Positions 35,212 through 43,389 of a stretch of DNA of 64,000 bases are shown here, one piece after another. The notes under the pieces were generated by a model. The model searched no databases. It was not told the DNA's origin and was given only the letters and a program-made list of their open reading frames with translations. The position numbers and the translations under genes were made by a program. This DNA comes from JAKQEM01 sp964391185. Its GTDB lineage: Bacteria; Patescibacteriota; Gracilibacteria; Peribacterales; Peribacteraceae. The stretch covers positions 23,297 through 87,296 of the forward strand of contig CAYMIX010000006.1 of assembly GCA_964391185.1 (NCBI GenBank). The letters are read 5' to 3'. Positions within the stretch are counted from its first letter, which is position 1, and each line of letters begins with the position of its first letter.

Positions 35212-35592
35212 ATGGTTCGTATCTCAGGTGTTGTTCTCCCAGGCAATAAGCGTATCGAAATCGCTCTTACAGCGATCAAAGGTATCGGACGCCCACTCAG
35301 CAAGCGCATTTTGGAAGAGTTAAAAATCGACGCGAATATCAAGGCTGAAAAGATCAACGAAGATCAGGAAGCACGCCTGCGCGGACGCATCGAGAAAGAA
35401 ATCACAGAAGGCGATCTCACGCGCAAAGTTTCGTTGGATGTGAAGCGTCTCCAGGATATCGGCTCATGGCGCGGTATGCGTCATCGCAAGAAATTGCCGG
35501 TTCGTGGTCAGACATCACGCCGCAATGCCCGCACGAAGCGTGGAAAGAAAAAGACAGGTCTATCTGGACGTACTACCCTTACCAAGACGTAA
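35212..35592 (+). CDS. rpsM: 30S ribosomal protein S13
   Basis: 126 residues. RISGVVLPGNKRIEIALTAIKGIGRPLSKRIL and the C-terminal GMRHRKKLPVRGQTSRRNARTKRGKKK are the S13 signatures. The leader is an ATTCTACATTC repeat, no Shine-Dalgarno. Confidence 0.98.
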   Translation: MVRISGVVLPGNKRIEIALTAIKGIGRPLSKRILEELKIDANIKAEKINEDQEARLRGRIEKEITEGDLTRKVSLDVKRLQDIGSWRGMRHRKKLPVRGQTSRRNARTKRGKKKTGLSGRTTLTKT

Positions 35593-35680
35593 ACCGTTCG
35601 CGCGTTCCGCGTTGGCACGTTACTCGTTCATTTCTCTCACTACTACAACGCGCAACCCGCAAACGCGCAACGACCTCCCT
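35592..35680. repeat. Intergenic CGTTGGCACGTT-type repeat
   Basis: CGCGTTGGCACGTTACTCG and, further on, CGCGCAACCCGCAAACGCGCA between rpsM and rpsK. Similar to the spacers at 22891 and 34490. Confidence 0.5.
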
Positions 35681-35706
35681 CCAGCAACTACTACCCATTC
35701 GTATTT

Positions 35707-36123
35707 ATGGCTACTGCCTCCACCTCAGCACCGACCAAAGCTTCTTCCAAGCCACGCAAGAAGAAAATCAAGCGCACCGTCAAACAGGCTCGTGCTTGTG
35801 TGCACTGTGGCGAAAACAACACGATTGTTACGCTTACAGACCTCGATGGAAACGTATTGGCTTGGGCAAGCTCAGGTTCCTCCGGATTCGAAGGAACACG
35901 CAAGTCTACGCCATACTCCGCAAAGGTTGCTGCAGAAACAGCTGTGCAGAAAGCCGCAAGCTTCGGTATCGAATCAGTCGAAGTGGAAATCAAGGGCCTT
36001 GGCCCTGGAAGAGAACAGTCCATTCGTGGACTTCAGGCAGCTGGCCTCAACCTCGATTCTATCATTGATGTTACGCCAATCCCACACGGAGGTTGCCGCC
36101 CATCACGCCGCCGCCGCGTGTAA
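35707..36123 (+). CDS. rpsK: 30S ribosomal protein S11
   Basis: 138 residues. NNTIVTLTDLDGNVLAWASSGSSGFEGTRKSTPYSAKVAAE and GPGREQSIRGLQAAGLNLDSIIDVTPIPHGGCRPSRRRRV are diagnostic. A 25-residue basic N-terminus precedes the core. Confidence 0.98.
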   Translation: MATASTSAPTKASSKPRKKKIKRTVKQARACVHCGENNTIVTLTDLDGNVLAWASSGSSGFEGTRKSTPYSAKVAAETAVQKAASFGIESVEVEIKGLGPGREQSIRGLQAAGLNLDSIIDVTPIPHGGCRPSRRRRV

Positions 36124-36159
36124 TCGTAATTCTCAATTCTCAATTCTCCATTTTCAATT

Positions 36160-36777
36160 ATGAAGTACACTGGTCCTAAAGCACGACGCGCTCGTCGCCA
36201 CGGCATGAACCTCTACGGTTCTGACAAATACGATAAAATTTTGCAGCGCAAGCCATACGGTCCAGGTAAGACCCCAAAGACTCGTTCGGGTCGTGATTCT
36301 GAATACGCAAAACAGTTGAAGGAGAAGCAGAAGGCTCGTGATATGTACGGCCTTTCCGAAAAGCAGTTCCGCCGCCTCTACGATGAAGCCCTCAAGACGA
36401 AAGGCCGAACAGGTGATACGATGAAGCAGCTTCTTGAACGCCGCCTTGATAACGTTATCTACCGCGCTGGCTTCGCACTCACACGCATGCAATCACGTCA
36501 GTTTGCCGGTCACGGTCTTTTCCTCGTCGACGGTCACCGCGTCACGTCTCCTTCGTATCGTATGGAGCCGGGCCAGGTCATCACTGTTCGTCCGAAGGCT
36601 AAAGATTCTCCGATCTTTGTAACGATCCGCGAGCGCAACGCTAAGTACAACGCTCCTAAGTGGATCAATGTGGACGCCCCACAGCTCAAGATCGATGTCG
36701 TCGCTACGCCAGAAGCCGCTGACGCAGAGAGCGCAGTGGACATGCGTATGATCGTCGAGTTCTACTCACGCAATTAA
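36160..36777 (+). CDS. rpsD: 30S ribosomal protein S4
   Basis: 205 residues. The GLSEKQFRRLYDEA and S4-domain MLERRLDNVIYRAGFALTRMQSRQFAGHGLFLVDGHRV equivalents are clear. It lacks the zinc cysteines of the C+ form. An AATTCTCAATTCTC repeat precedes the start. Confidence 0.97.
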   Translation: MKYTGPKARRARRHGMNLYGSDKYDKILQRKPYGPGKTPKTRSGRDSEYAKQLKEKQKARDMYGLSEKQFRRLYDEALKTKGRTGDTMKQLLERRLDNVIYRAGFALTRMQSRQFAGHGLFLVDGHRVTSPSYRMEPGQVITVRPKAKDSPIFVTIRERNAKYNAPKWINVDAPQLKIDVVATPEAADAESAVDMRMIVEFYSRN

Positions 36778-36853
36778 CGTAAAAGTTTCCCTCCGCTGGG
36801 AGCTCCCTCCCAGTTATTCCTCCCACTTTTTCCCCTCTTCCTTCTTCCCTCTT

Positions 36854-37849
36854 ATGCACATTATTCAGGAAGAAATCGGGTTGCCAGTCTTTAGCACCTC
36901 CAAGGGTTCCAAGGGCGATGATTCGCATGTGGTCTTTACGATCGCACCGCTCCCACCAGGTTACGCTATGACTCTCGGCAACGCGCTGCGACGCGTGCTT
37001 CTCAGTAGCCTCCCGGGTGCCGCCGTAACATCGGTGCGTGTCCAGGGCGTGCAGCACGAATACTCCACTATCAAGGGTGTCAGCGAGTCCGTTGTTGATA
37101 TCATGCTGAACTTCAAGCAGTTGAAGCTCCGCAAGCACAATAAAGATCCTGAGACCATCACGCTCGACGTGAAGGGTCCTAAGGACGTTACAGCTGCAGA
37201 CCTCAAGGTCAGCTCCGATATCGAAGTGCTGAACCCAGACCTCCCATTGTTCACGGTTGAAAAGGGTGGATCTGTTTCCATGGAACTTACGATCGAAAAG
37301 GGCGTCGGTTACGAATCCGCAGCTGAGCGCAACAAGAAGCACCACGAACCAGGTCTTATCTACGTTGATGGTGTATTCAGCCCAGTCGAACGTGTACGTT
37401 TCGAAATCGAACCTACTCGCGTCGGCCAGCGCACAAACCTTGAAAAGCTCGTTATCGAAGTGATGACGAACGGTTCTCTGACAGCGGAAGAGGCGATGCA
37501 ATTCGCTTCCCAGCTCATGCAGAGCTACTTCAAGTACTTTGGATCCGATCAGAAGACCGTCGAGCCAGAATTCATGGCTGATTTTTCGCGTGTTGCCCCA
37601 GCTCAGATCGAAGAAATTGGCTCAGCAGCTCCCGTAAAGGAAAGCTACACGCCAATCGAAATCTTGAACCTTTCACCTCGCACGCTTAACGCGCTTATTA
37701 ATGCAGGTGTTGGCTCTATCGAACAGCTCACAAAGTGCACAGAATCCATCCTGAGCAATTTCCGTGGATTTGGTGCAAAAGCGCTCGATGAAGTCCGTTC
37801 TACGCTTGCAACTCGCGGCCTCACTTTGTCTGAGGAGAGCGAAGAATAA
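36854..37849 (+). CDS. rpoA: RNA polymerase alpha subunit
   Basis: 331 residues. The N-terminal dimerisation domain (about 30-240, TLGNALRRVLLSSLPGAAVTSVRVQGVQHE) and the C-terminal domain (about 265-325, LSPRTLNALINAGVGSIEQL) are complete. Leader is CTTCTTCCCTCTT, without Shine-Dalgarno. Confidence 0.98.
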   Translation: MHIIQEEIGLPVFSTSKGSKGDDSHVVFTIAPLPPGYAMTLGNALRRVLLSSLPGAAVTSVRVQGVQHEYSTIKGVSESVVDIMLNFKQLKLRKHNKDPETITLDVKGPKDVTAADLKVSSDIEVLNPDLPLFTVEKGGSVSMELTIEKGVGYESAAERNKKHHEPGLIYVDGVFSPVERVRFEIEPTRVGQRTNLEKLVIEVMTNGSLTAEEAMQFASQLMQSYFKYFGSDQKTVEPEFMADFSRVAPAQIEEIGSAAPVKESYTPIEILNLSPRTLNALINAGVGSIEQLTKCTESILSNFRGFGAKALDEVRSTLATRGLTLSEESEE

Positions 37850-37904
37850 GGCTTGCCTTCCTATCGACCAGTCCCTATCCTAGCCACCCATTTTTACGAC
37901 CTAA

Positions 37905-38399
37905 ATGCGTCACAAAGCTCGTCGCCTCCGGCTCAACCAGAAACCTGACCATGCGCGCATTATGCAGCGCAACCTCGTTACGTCTCTGATCTTGTTTGAA
38001 TCGATCCGCACAACGCGTAAGCGCGCTCGTATCCTTCAGCCATTGATCGACCACGCTATTACGACGGCAAAGACGAAGGTTCCACACATCGCCATCCGCT
38101 CCATCAACACGCAGGTAAACGATGTGAACGCGAGCCGCAAGCTTATGCAGGTGCTCGTAAAGCGCTATGCAACACGCACATCCGGATTCACACGCGTGAA
38201 GCCAGTTGGCGCTCGCAAGGGCGATGGTGCAGAGTTGGTGGATATTACACTTGTTGATGCTGCGATTCCTGAATCTACATCATCCAAGATGCAGAAGAGT
38301 CAGAAGAAACAGAGGATTCAGAAGAGTGGAAGTAAATCCTCTGAATCGTCTGCATCCTCTGCTTCCTCTGAATCCTCCCGATCCAAGCCCTCAGCATGA
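37905..38399 (+). CDS. rplQ: 50S ribosomal protein L17 with Ser/Glu tail
   Basis: 164 residues. The core MRHKARRLRLNQKPDHARIMQRNLVTSLI and GFTRVKPVGARKGDGAEL match L17 (about 115 residues). The last 45 residues are KSQKKQRIQKSGSKSSESSASSASSESS, translated from a repeat of the type found in rplV and rpsQ. It overlaps rplM as ATGA. Confidence 0.96.
   Translation: MRHKARRLRLNQKPDHARIMQRNLVTSLILFESIRTTRKRARILQPLIDHAITTAKTKVPHIAIRSINTQVNDVNASRKLMQVLVKRYATRTSGFTRVKPVGARKGDGAELVDITLVDAAIPESTSSKMQKSQKKQRIQKSGSKSSESSASSASSESSRSKPSA
38286..38386. repeat. Tail repeat in rplQ (TCCTCTGAATC/CAGAAGAGTCAGA family)
   Basis: Contains GCAGAAGAGTCAGA and, in inverse sense, TCCTCTGAATCGTCTGCATCC, so the element can pair with itself. 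Same family as the rplV and rpsQ tails. Confidence 0.7.
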
Positions 38400-38830
38400 A
38401 GACTTCTACGATCAAACCCTCGGCTCCCGCATGGTTCGTTATCGATGCCGAAGGCCAGACTCTCGGAAAGATCGCAGTAAAGGCTGCATCAATCCTTCGT
38501 GGTAAGCACAAGGTAACGTTCTCTCCACATCAGTTGTGTGGTGATCATGTCGTTGTGTTGAATGCAGGAAAGATCCACCTTCCACCAAAGAAGGGTCTTC
38601 GTAAGGTGTACCACCGCCACACAGGTTTCCCAGGAAACATGAAGCATGCATCACTCATATGGATGCTCGAAAAGAAGCCAACATACGTTATCGAAAATGC
38701 TGTAAAAGGAATGCTTGAAGACACACGCCTCCGCCAGCAGATGGTGAAGCGTTTGCACGTCTTCGCTGAAAGCGAACACCCATACGCAGCCCAGAAGCCA
38801 GAATCTATCTCCCTTACTCGCAAGAAATAA
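38396..38830 (+). CDS. rplM: 50S ribosomal protein L13
   Basis: 144 residues. WFVIDAEGQTLGKIAVKAASILRGKHKVTFSPH and HPYAAQKPESI are L13 features. L13 and S9 form a standard pair. Confidence 0.97.
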   Translation: MKTSTIKPSAPAWFVIDAEGQTLGKIAVKAASILRGKHKVTFSPHQLCGDHVVVLNAGKIHLPPKKGLRKVYHRHTGFPGNMKHASLIWMLEKKPTYVIENAVKGMLEDTRLRQQMVKRLHVFAESEHPYAAQKPESISLTRKK

Positions 38831-38832
38831 TC

Positions 38833-39228
38833 ATGGCAACTCGTTCGTACTTCTACAGTGTTGGCAAGCGTAAGACAGCTATCGCCCGCGTGCGTCTCTT
38901 CCAGGACGGCAAAGGAGAAGTGACGGTTAATGAATTGCCACTCAAGAAGTATTTTGCCGGTGTGCAGATCGAAAATGCTCTCGCATCTCTCGCTCTGACA
39001 GGAACAAAGACTGAATTTGATATCGAAGCTAAGCTCATCGGTGGTGGTAAAGCCGCTCAGTCCGATGCTCTTCGCCATGGAATCTCCCGCGCATTGCTCC
39101 TCTTCAATCCGGAGCTTCGTCACCAGCTCAAGCAGGCAGGATTCATCCGTCGCGACAGCCGCACGAAAGAGCGCAAGAAGCCAGGTTTGCACCGCGCCCG
39201 TCGTGCACCACAGTTCTCGAAACGCTAA
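38833..39228 (+). CDS. rpsI: 30S ribosomal protein S9
   Basis: 131 residues. YFYSVGKRKTAIARVRLF and the C-terminal RRAPQFSKR tail, which reaches the P-site tRNA, are present. It starts 2 bases after rplM and ends the ribosomal block. Confidence 0.97.
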   Translation: MATRSYFYSVGKRKTAIARVRLFQDGKGEVTVNELPLKKYFAGVQIENALASLALTGTKTEFDIEAKLIGGGKAAQSDALRHGISRALLLFNPELRHQLKQAGFIRRDSRTKERKKPGLHRARRAPQFSKR

Positions 39229-39267
39229 TATTCTTCTGCGTATCTTGGTGCAGCTGAATTCATTAGT

Positions 39268-39341
39268 ATTGTTACATTGCTATATTGTTCGCAAGCGAGA
39301 AGCGTTATTCTTGCATGCTAACAATGTAACAATATAGCAAT
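39268..39341. repeat. AT-rich inverted repeat, ATTGTTACATTG family (copy 1)
   Basis: Left arm ATTGTTACATTGCTATATTG, right arm CAATGTAACAATATAGCAAT, separated by GTTCGCAAGCG...CTTGCATGC. A second copy with different arms but the same TATATTGTTCGCAAGCG core is at 59511-59590. Confidence 0.75.
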
Positions 39342-39348
39342 TTTTCCT

Positions 39349-39543
39349 ATGTCTACCGCTCCTAAATTCGAAAAACAGCTTAAAGAACTTATGAAGCAGT
39401 TCGGTAAGCCAGGGTTTGTTATCTTCGCCTGGCAGGATGATAAGCAGGTGAAGGTGACATATTCCATCAATAAGATGAAGCTTCGTGCAGCACTGCCTGC
39501 AGTATTCTGGGCGCTGACGGATTTGGTGAAGAAGACAAAGTGA
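39349..39543 (+). CDS. Small hypothetical protein
   Basis: 64 residues (MSTAPKFEKQLKELMKQFGKPGFVIFAWQDD). Helix followed by a beta-rich segment; no family recognised. It has a pyrimidine-rich leader and lies after the rpsI repeat. Confidence 0.5.
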   Translation: MSTAPKFEKQLKELMKQFGKPGFVIFAWQDDKQVKVTYSINKMKLRAALPAVFWALTDLVKKTK

Positions 39544-39551
39544 AGCTCGGA

Positions 39552-39908
39552 TCAGGAGAGAGCCATTCTCACGTAGTAGAGGCTCGTGCCTGCTGGCGTA
39601 TCAAGGATAAAGCGTGCATCAAGTGTCGTAAGTTGGATGATCGTCTGACACATGCGGAGAAGCATACGTGGTGGCAAACCAACACCTCCCTCCATACATG
39701 CAGCGCAGAGTCCTGCAGCATCCTTGGAGCGCAAGTAAGGGTCGCCCTTGGCTTCTATCACCATACAGAGTGATTCCTGGACTTGGAGAACATAGCGTTC
39801 GACATATGTCTCAAGCTGCTCGACTGGCAGATCCTGCACTTCAGGCAATGCCTCGATAATATCGAGATCTTTGTGGATCGCATGGGCGATGCAGGTTTCT
39901 ATGGACAT
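39552..39908 (-). CDS. Hypothetical protein
   Basis: 118 residues from the ATG at 39908 (MSIETCIAHAIHKDLD). Mostly helical, with two cysteines in GLCAACMEGG. Not recognised. Convergent with the small gene on its left. A longer version from 39971 is possible. Confidence 0.5.
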   Translation of the reverse strand: MSIETCIAHAIHKDLDIIEALPEVQDLPVEQLETYVERYVLQVQESLCMVIEAKGDPYLRSKDAAGLCAACMEGGVGLPPRMLLRMCQTIIQLTTLDARFILDTPAGTSLYYVRMALS

Positions 39909-39999
39909 ATGTGTTTGGGATGTGTGTTTGTTAAATCTCCTCATAGTAGCAGAAAGCGTCGTTCTTTTCAAGAGGTTGGAGTACCGCTAGTCTAAGCAC

Positions 40000-40503
40000 A
40001 TGCGTTATCTTCTTGTCGTCTGTAGCTTTTTGTTCTGTATTGGCTCAGCGAGCGCGCACGGCGATGCTCCATCGTTTGAGAAAGAAGTTGGGCCGTTGCT
40101 GATAGATATCGGATACGATGCCGTTGGATTCCGTCCCGGAGAAGAAGTGACGTTTGATTTCGATATCTACAATCAGTCGGGTGCGGTCGCGTTCGAGCCA
40201 TTTGATGAAGTGAAGGTGACGATCATTCATGAGGACGGACAGCGTTTCAATCAGACCATTGTGAATGATGGCGTGATGATTCCAACTCTGAAGTATACTT
40301 TTCCGAAAGAAGGGGATTATTCATTGGTAGCCAGCTTCACTCGCAATGACAGCATCGTCGCAGAAGGAGAATTCCCCGTGCACGTTGGGGAACATGACGG
40401 ATCAGTTGGCCGCTTCATGAATATGCTGAATTATGTGATTGCTGCAGTACTTGTCGCAATCGCAGGGTTTGTGATCATACGGAGCTTCCTCAAGCGCAGT
40501 TAA
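40000..40503 (+). CDS. Secreted beta-domain protein with C-terminal membrane helix
   Basis: 167 residues: signal peptide (about 1-19, SASA-H), a beta-sandwich domain (FRPGEEVTFDFDIYNQSG, YTFPKEGDYSLVASFTRND), and a C-terminal membrane helix (about 142-163). Similar in plan to FixH/YtkA-like domains, function unknown. A TAGTCT hexamer ends 6 bases before the ATG. It overlaps by 4 bases the convergent response regulator gene. Confidence 0.6.
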   Translation: MRYLLVVCSFLFCIGSASAHGDAPSFEKEVGPLLIDIGYDAVGFRPGEEVTFDFDIYNQSGAVAFEPFDEVKVTIIHEDGQRFNQTIVNDGVMIPTLKYTFPKEGDYSLVASFTRNDSIVAEGEFPVHVGEHDGSVGRFMNMLNYVIAAVLVAIAGFVIIRSFLKRS

Positions 40504-40871
40504 GCGAGTCGTGAATGCACAGCACTAAACACGCGTTCCATGCGCACTTCATGCTTCACGATGTACTCTTTGACGTTGGAGAATGTCTTACTCTTCTCAA
40601 CGTATGTTTCGTTACGATAGTTGGTGAGGATAATCACGGGGATATCGAGTTTGTGCTTCTTGATGTGTTCTAAGACAACGAAGCCGTCACCCTTTGGCAT
40701 ACGAATATCGAGGATGAGAATATCCGGCTTGTGAGTACTGAGTGCAGCAATCGTGTCTTCACCTGTTTCGCTTGAGCGAATAACAAGGTCGGCATCGTTG
40801 CTCTCTGCATTGAGCGAAAACAACTGGGTTACAGTTGAATCATCGTCTGCAATCAGGATGGTCTTGGACAT
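40500..40871 (-). CDS. Response regulator receiver protein
   Basis: 123 residues: a lone receiver domain with acidic DDDS near the N-terminus, phosphorylatable Asp in PDILILDIRMPKGDG, Thr in IILTN and Lys in IVKHE. No output domain, so it may signal by protein contact. Start at 40871 (MSKTILIADDD); a TATAAT-like site lies about 30 bases upstream. No histidine kinase is near. Confidence 0.85.
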   Translation of the reverse strand: MSKTILIADDDSTVTQLFSLNAESNDADLVIRSSETGEDTIAALSTHKPDILILDIRMPKGDGFVVLEHIKKHKLDIPVIILTNYRNETYVEKSKTFSNVKEYIVKHEVRMERVFSAVHSRLA

Positions 40872-40911
40872 ACTATTTTGAGGGGTATTTGTTATGTTTA
40901 TTATAACATTT

Positions 40912-41481
40912 TTACTGATAAATTGCAATATCTGAGAAATGCGAATAACAGGCAGGAGCGTCGGTTCCTCCGGATAATGGCAGTTTGGAGAGATGCAGCG
41001 TTACTGGTTCATCGTCAGAAGAATTCAAGATTACTTTGGATGTTGCTGCATCAAGTGTGGCTTCACGCATTTGCCGACTATCAGAATGGTTCGCAAAGTG
41101 GATGATGTCATCGTCTTCACAGCCGAGGCCGATACGTGCGGCACCTGCGTAGGCGTTACCTTCATTCACACCGAGGAAATCAGCCAAGTGTTCATTGCCT
41201 GTTTCCAGAACCGTAAACATCACGTATTCGAATTTTTTGCAGTCTTCGACACAGAATGGTTCATCAACTGTTTGAGTTTCGGCATATCCACGCACATACA
41301 AATCTCCGCTAAATATCCCTGCGTCGTCACTGCCAAACGTTCCTGTAGGCAATTCGCTATTTCGCTCGTATCCGGGATTATTTGCATCGATGGATGAATG
41401 TTGTCTGCCAGTGGAGGAAGGCGAACAAGCCGTGATCATCAAAAGAGAAAGGATCGTCGATATGGTGCGAAGGTTCGTCAT
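40912..41481 (-). CDS. Lipoprotein, hypothetical
   Basis: 189 residues. The signal peptide ends in a lipobox (LLMITAC), so Cys19 is likely lipidated. The mature part has four further cysteines (FCVEDC, GLGC, PAC) that could form disulfides. Function unknown. Confidence 0.65.
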   Translation of the reverse strand: MTNLRTISTILSLLMITACSPSSTGRQHSSIDANNPGYERNSELPTGTFGSDDAGIFSGDLYVRGYAETQTVDEPFCVEDCKKFEYVMFTVLETGNEHLADFLGVNEGNAYAGAARIGLGCEDDDIIHFANHSDSRQMREATLDAATSKVILNSSDDEPVTLHLSKLPLSGGTDAPACYSHFSDIAIYQ

Positions 41482-41539
41482 ATGAACATAATGACGGATG
41501 AAGTGGTGAAACCCAACAGCTTTCTACTCGACGAATGTA

Positions 41540-42055
41540 TCAAGCCTTGTGGAACAAAGCGGATGTTTCGAACTGCTTATTCGTGATAATACATCGCTCG
41601 ACGAGCGGCGTGAGGATCAAGCTTAGAACAATGTTTCCAATCAGGTGATTAATGGTGAATGGAATTTGCCCGACGAACGCATCGCGCAGTGGCAATGCAA
41701 AGAGAAGATTTCCCATAAGCACGCCTGTAATCGCGTCATAGATGATTGTTGCAACAATAGCGAACAGGACATACTGCCACGCTTGTCCTTGGGCATCCTT
41801 CAAGAAAACATGTGAAGCGATTCCCATCATGCCAAACGTGATGCCTGTCACATATGTCCACATACCTACTTCCGATGTCGCAAAATCAAAGAGCAGCATA
41901 CTGAGGAATCCAAAGAGGAATCCGGTGGCAGGCCCCATCTGTTTTCCGAATGGCATCAATGATGCGGTCACTGGCTCTACATTCGGTGGTCGCCATGGAG
42001 CGGGAATAAGGCGAAGTGCGAAGCAGAGTGTAAGACCTACGAGGAATTTGATCAT
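41540..42055 (-). CDS. ECF transporter S-component-like membrane protein
   Basis: 171 residues with about five membrane helices. The first loop PPNVEPVTASLMPFG and GFLFGFLSMLLFDF match substrate-binding S components of energy-coupling-factor vitamin transporters. No EcfA/EcfT genes are in the window, so it would share a module elsewhere. Leader pyrimidine-rich. Confidence 0.6.
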   Translation of the reverse strand: MIKFLVGLTLCFALRLIPAPWRPPNVEPVTASLMPFGKQMGPATGFLFGFLSMLLFDFATSEVGMWTYVTGITFGMMGIASHVFLKDAQGQAWQYVLFAIVATIIYDAITGVLMGNLLFALPLRDAFVGQIPFTINHLIGNIVLSLILTPLVERCIITNKQFETSALFHKA

Positions 42056-42148
42056 AGAAGCGAGGGAGGATGGGCTACCGACTGTACTGCGTTATTCCAG
42101 AATAATCTGACAATCAAGCTGTGTTTATGAATGGTATTTTCCGACCGT

Positions 42149-42177
42149 TGACTAAAATGTATAGATACATTATTTAT
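42149..42177 (+). promoter_or_regulatory. Sigma-70-type promoter of the island's first small gene
   Basis: TTGACT (42149-42154), a 17-base spacer and TATTTA (42172-42177). It gives a leader of about 45 bases with a GCAGGAGG Shine-Dalgarno before 42231, unlike the leaderless genes elsewhere. Confidence 0.6.
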
Positions 42178-42230
42178 CTGTTATCTGACGGGCGTTCCGT
42201 TAGAGATCATTCAGCCGCAGGAGGTGTGGA

Positions 42231-42332
42231 ATGGGGTCAGTCTTGTACTTGATCGGCGGGGTCATTGCTTTCTTGATGTGTCGACGGCTTGTGAAACATT
42301 CACAGCATCGTTCCCAAGCGTCGAAAAAGTGA
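42231..42332 (+). CDS. Tiny single-helix membrane protein
   Basis: 33 residues (MGSVLYLIGGVIAFLMCRRL then a basic tail). A strong Shine-Dalgarno (AGGAGG) lies 6 bases before the ATG and a hairpin terminator follows 10 bases after the stop, so it is a real unit although very short. Function unknown. Confidence 0.65.
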   Translation: MGSVLYLIGGVIAFLMCRRLVKHSQHRSQASKK

Positions 42333-42342
42333 TCTGCGGGCC

Positions 42343-42364
42343 GCCGGCGAAAGCCGGCTTTTTT
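42343..42364 (+). terminator. Rho-independent terminator
   Basis: GCCGGC-GAAA-GCCGGC stem-loop followed by six T. It lies after the tiny membrane protein gene and overlaps the 3' end of the convergent trmB-like gene. Confidence 0.85.
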
Positions 42365-43127
42365 ACTTCTTCTTTTTCGCAGGTTTTTCCGCAGGGAGCA
42401 AATCCCAAATTAATTTCCACCATGTGCGATAGCTTTCAGCGAGTTCAGGGCTGTAGAGGACAAAGATGGTTGCGTTTTCACGGAGTTTCCCTGGCGATGT
42501 TCCCGTGTATGACACAACGTAATCACCAAAGATTTCCATTGTTGCATGGGTGTCATATGCCTCCGGCATATATTTGTGATCATAGTCATGGAAGATTGCA
42601 TTTTGCGGAATATCTTTTGCATCATGATCCAGAATCGCATGGATCTTAATTTTCTTTTTCTTCGCTTCGCGCAAAAACCATGTCGCGTATGGAGCAATCG
42701 CTGGGTCGAACCAGGCGCCTTCTGCGCCGAGGATGTACATGTCTTTTCCTGTGTTCAATACTTCACGCAGATAATTTTTCACACCTTCAGCTCCGTTAAA
42801 GATATAGGCGAGCTCTGGCGCTCGGTGTTCATGGAAGAGTTTTTGTAGCCCTGGCATCGCGGATGAAAGCGCCAATTCTTTTTCGCGGATAAGTTCCATC
42901 AATTTGGCCGGTTCGACAGCTTCATACACAGTTTCCTTGCTTCCGAATGACTCAAATACCAGGCCTTTACGTTTGAGACGATGTATGGCATCGTATGCAT
43001 TACGGCGGTGAATGTGTGCCCGAACGGAAATCGTTGATACGCCCGCACCTCCATAGGTAAGCAAAGCGTGATAAATCTTTGCTTCATTTGGGCTTAATCC
43101 GAGTTCCTGGAGGAATGCATGCGGCAT
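42363..43127 (-). CDS. TrmB-family transcriptional regulator
   Basis: 254 residues. An N-terminal winged helix (LGLSPNEAKIYHALLTYGGAGVSTISVRAHIHRRNAYDAIHRL, about 10-55) is followed by a coiled segment and a TrmB C-terminal regulatory domain (about 105-245, phospholipase-D-like fold). TrmB proteins often sense sugars. A perfect palindrome upstream (43145-43160) could be its operator. Its own leader is pyrimidine-rich, so it looks native although surrounded by the Shine-Dalgarno island. Confidence 0.8.
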   Translation of the reverse strand: MPHAFLQELGLSPNEAKIYHALLTYGGAGVSTISVRAHIHRRNAYDAIHRLKRKGLVFESFGSKETVYEAVEPAKLMELIREKELALSSAMPGLQKLFHEHRAPELAYIFNGAEGVKNYLREVLNTGKDMYILGAEGAWFDPAIAPYATWFLREAKKKKIKIHAILDHDAKDIPQNAIFHDYDHKYMPEAYDTHATMEIFGDYVVSYTGTSPGKLRENATIFVLYSPELAESYRTWWKLIWDLLPAEKPAKKKK

Positions 43128-43144
43128 AGCTGAGAGAGGTACCT

Positions 43145-43160
43145 ATCACCATATGGTGAT
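43145..43160. promoter_or_regulatory. Candidate operator palindrome (ATCACCATATGGTGAT)
   Basis: A perfect 16-bp palindrome between the TrmB-like gene and the divergent island gene at 43263, 17 bases before the regulator's start. Position fits autoregulation or control of the island; not shown. Confidence 0.55.
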
Positions 43161-43262
43161 GTGGGCCACTCATTATATGTACACCATACTGCACATGCAA
43201 CCACAAATGATGGTTGCTGATCATTCACTTCAACGGCAGAGAAAGGAAAGAAAGGAGGGCTT

Positions 43263-43367
43263 ATGAAGCTCTCATACAAGGCCGAAACATGGATCGCGAT
43301 TGGCGTGATCCTCGGCTATACCGCGCTCTACGGAGCGCTCGCGTACATTGGTTCGAATCGGTTCTAA
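43263..43367 (+). CDS. Tiny membrane protein
   Basis: 34 residues (MKLSYKAETWIAIGVILGYT...) with one hydrophobic helix. GGAGG Shine-Dalgarno 4 bases before the ATG (AAAGGAGGGCTT). First gene after the divergent region; 22 bases before the next gene. Function unknown. Confidence 0.6.
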   Translation: MKLSYKAETWIAIGVILGYTALYGALAYIGSNRF

Positions 43368-43389
43368 ACACCCACACAGGAGAAAAAAG

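Noticed and set aside
14305..39228. UGA recoded as glycine
   Set aside because: UGA serves as stop at many ATGA overlaps and the proteins align to known lengths only with UGA as stop.
39552..39971. DNA-binding protein
   Set aside because: The helical protein has no recognised helix-turn-helix or zinc site; left as hypothetical.
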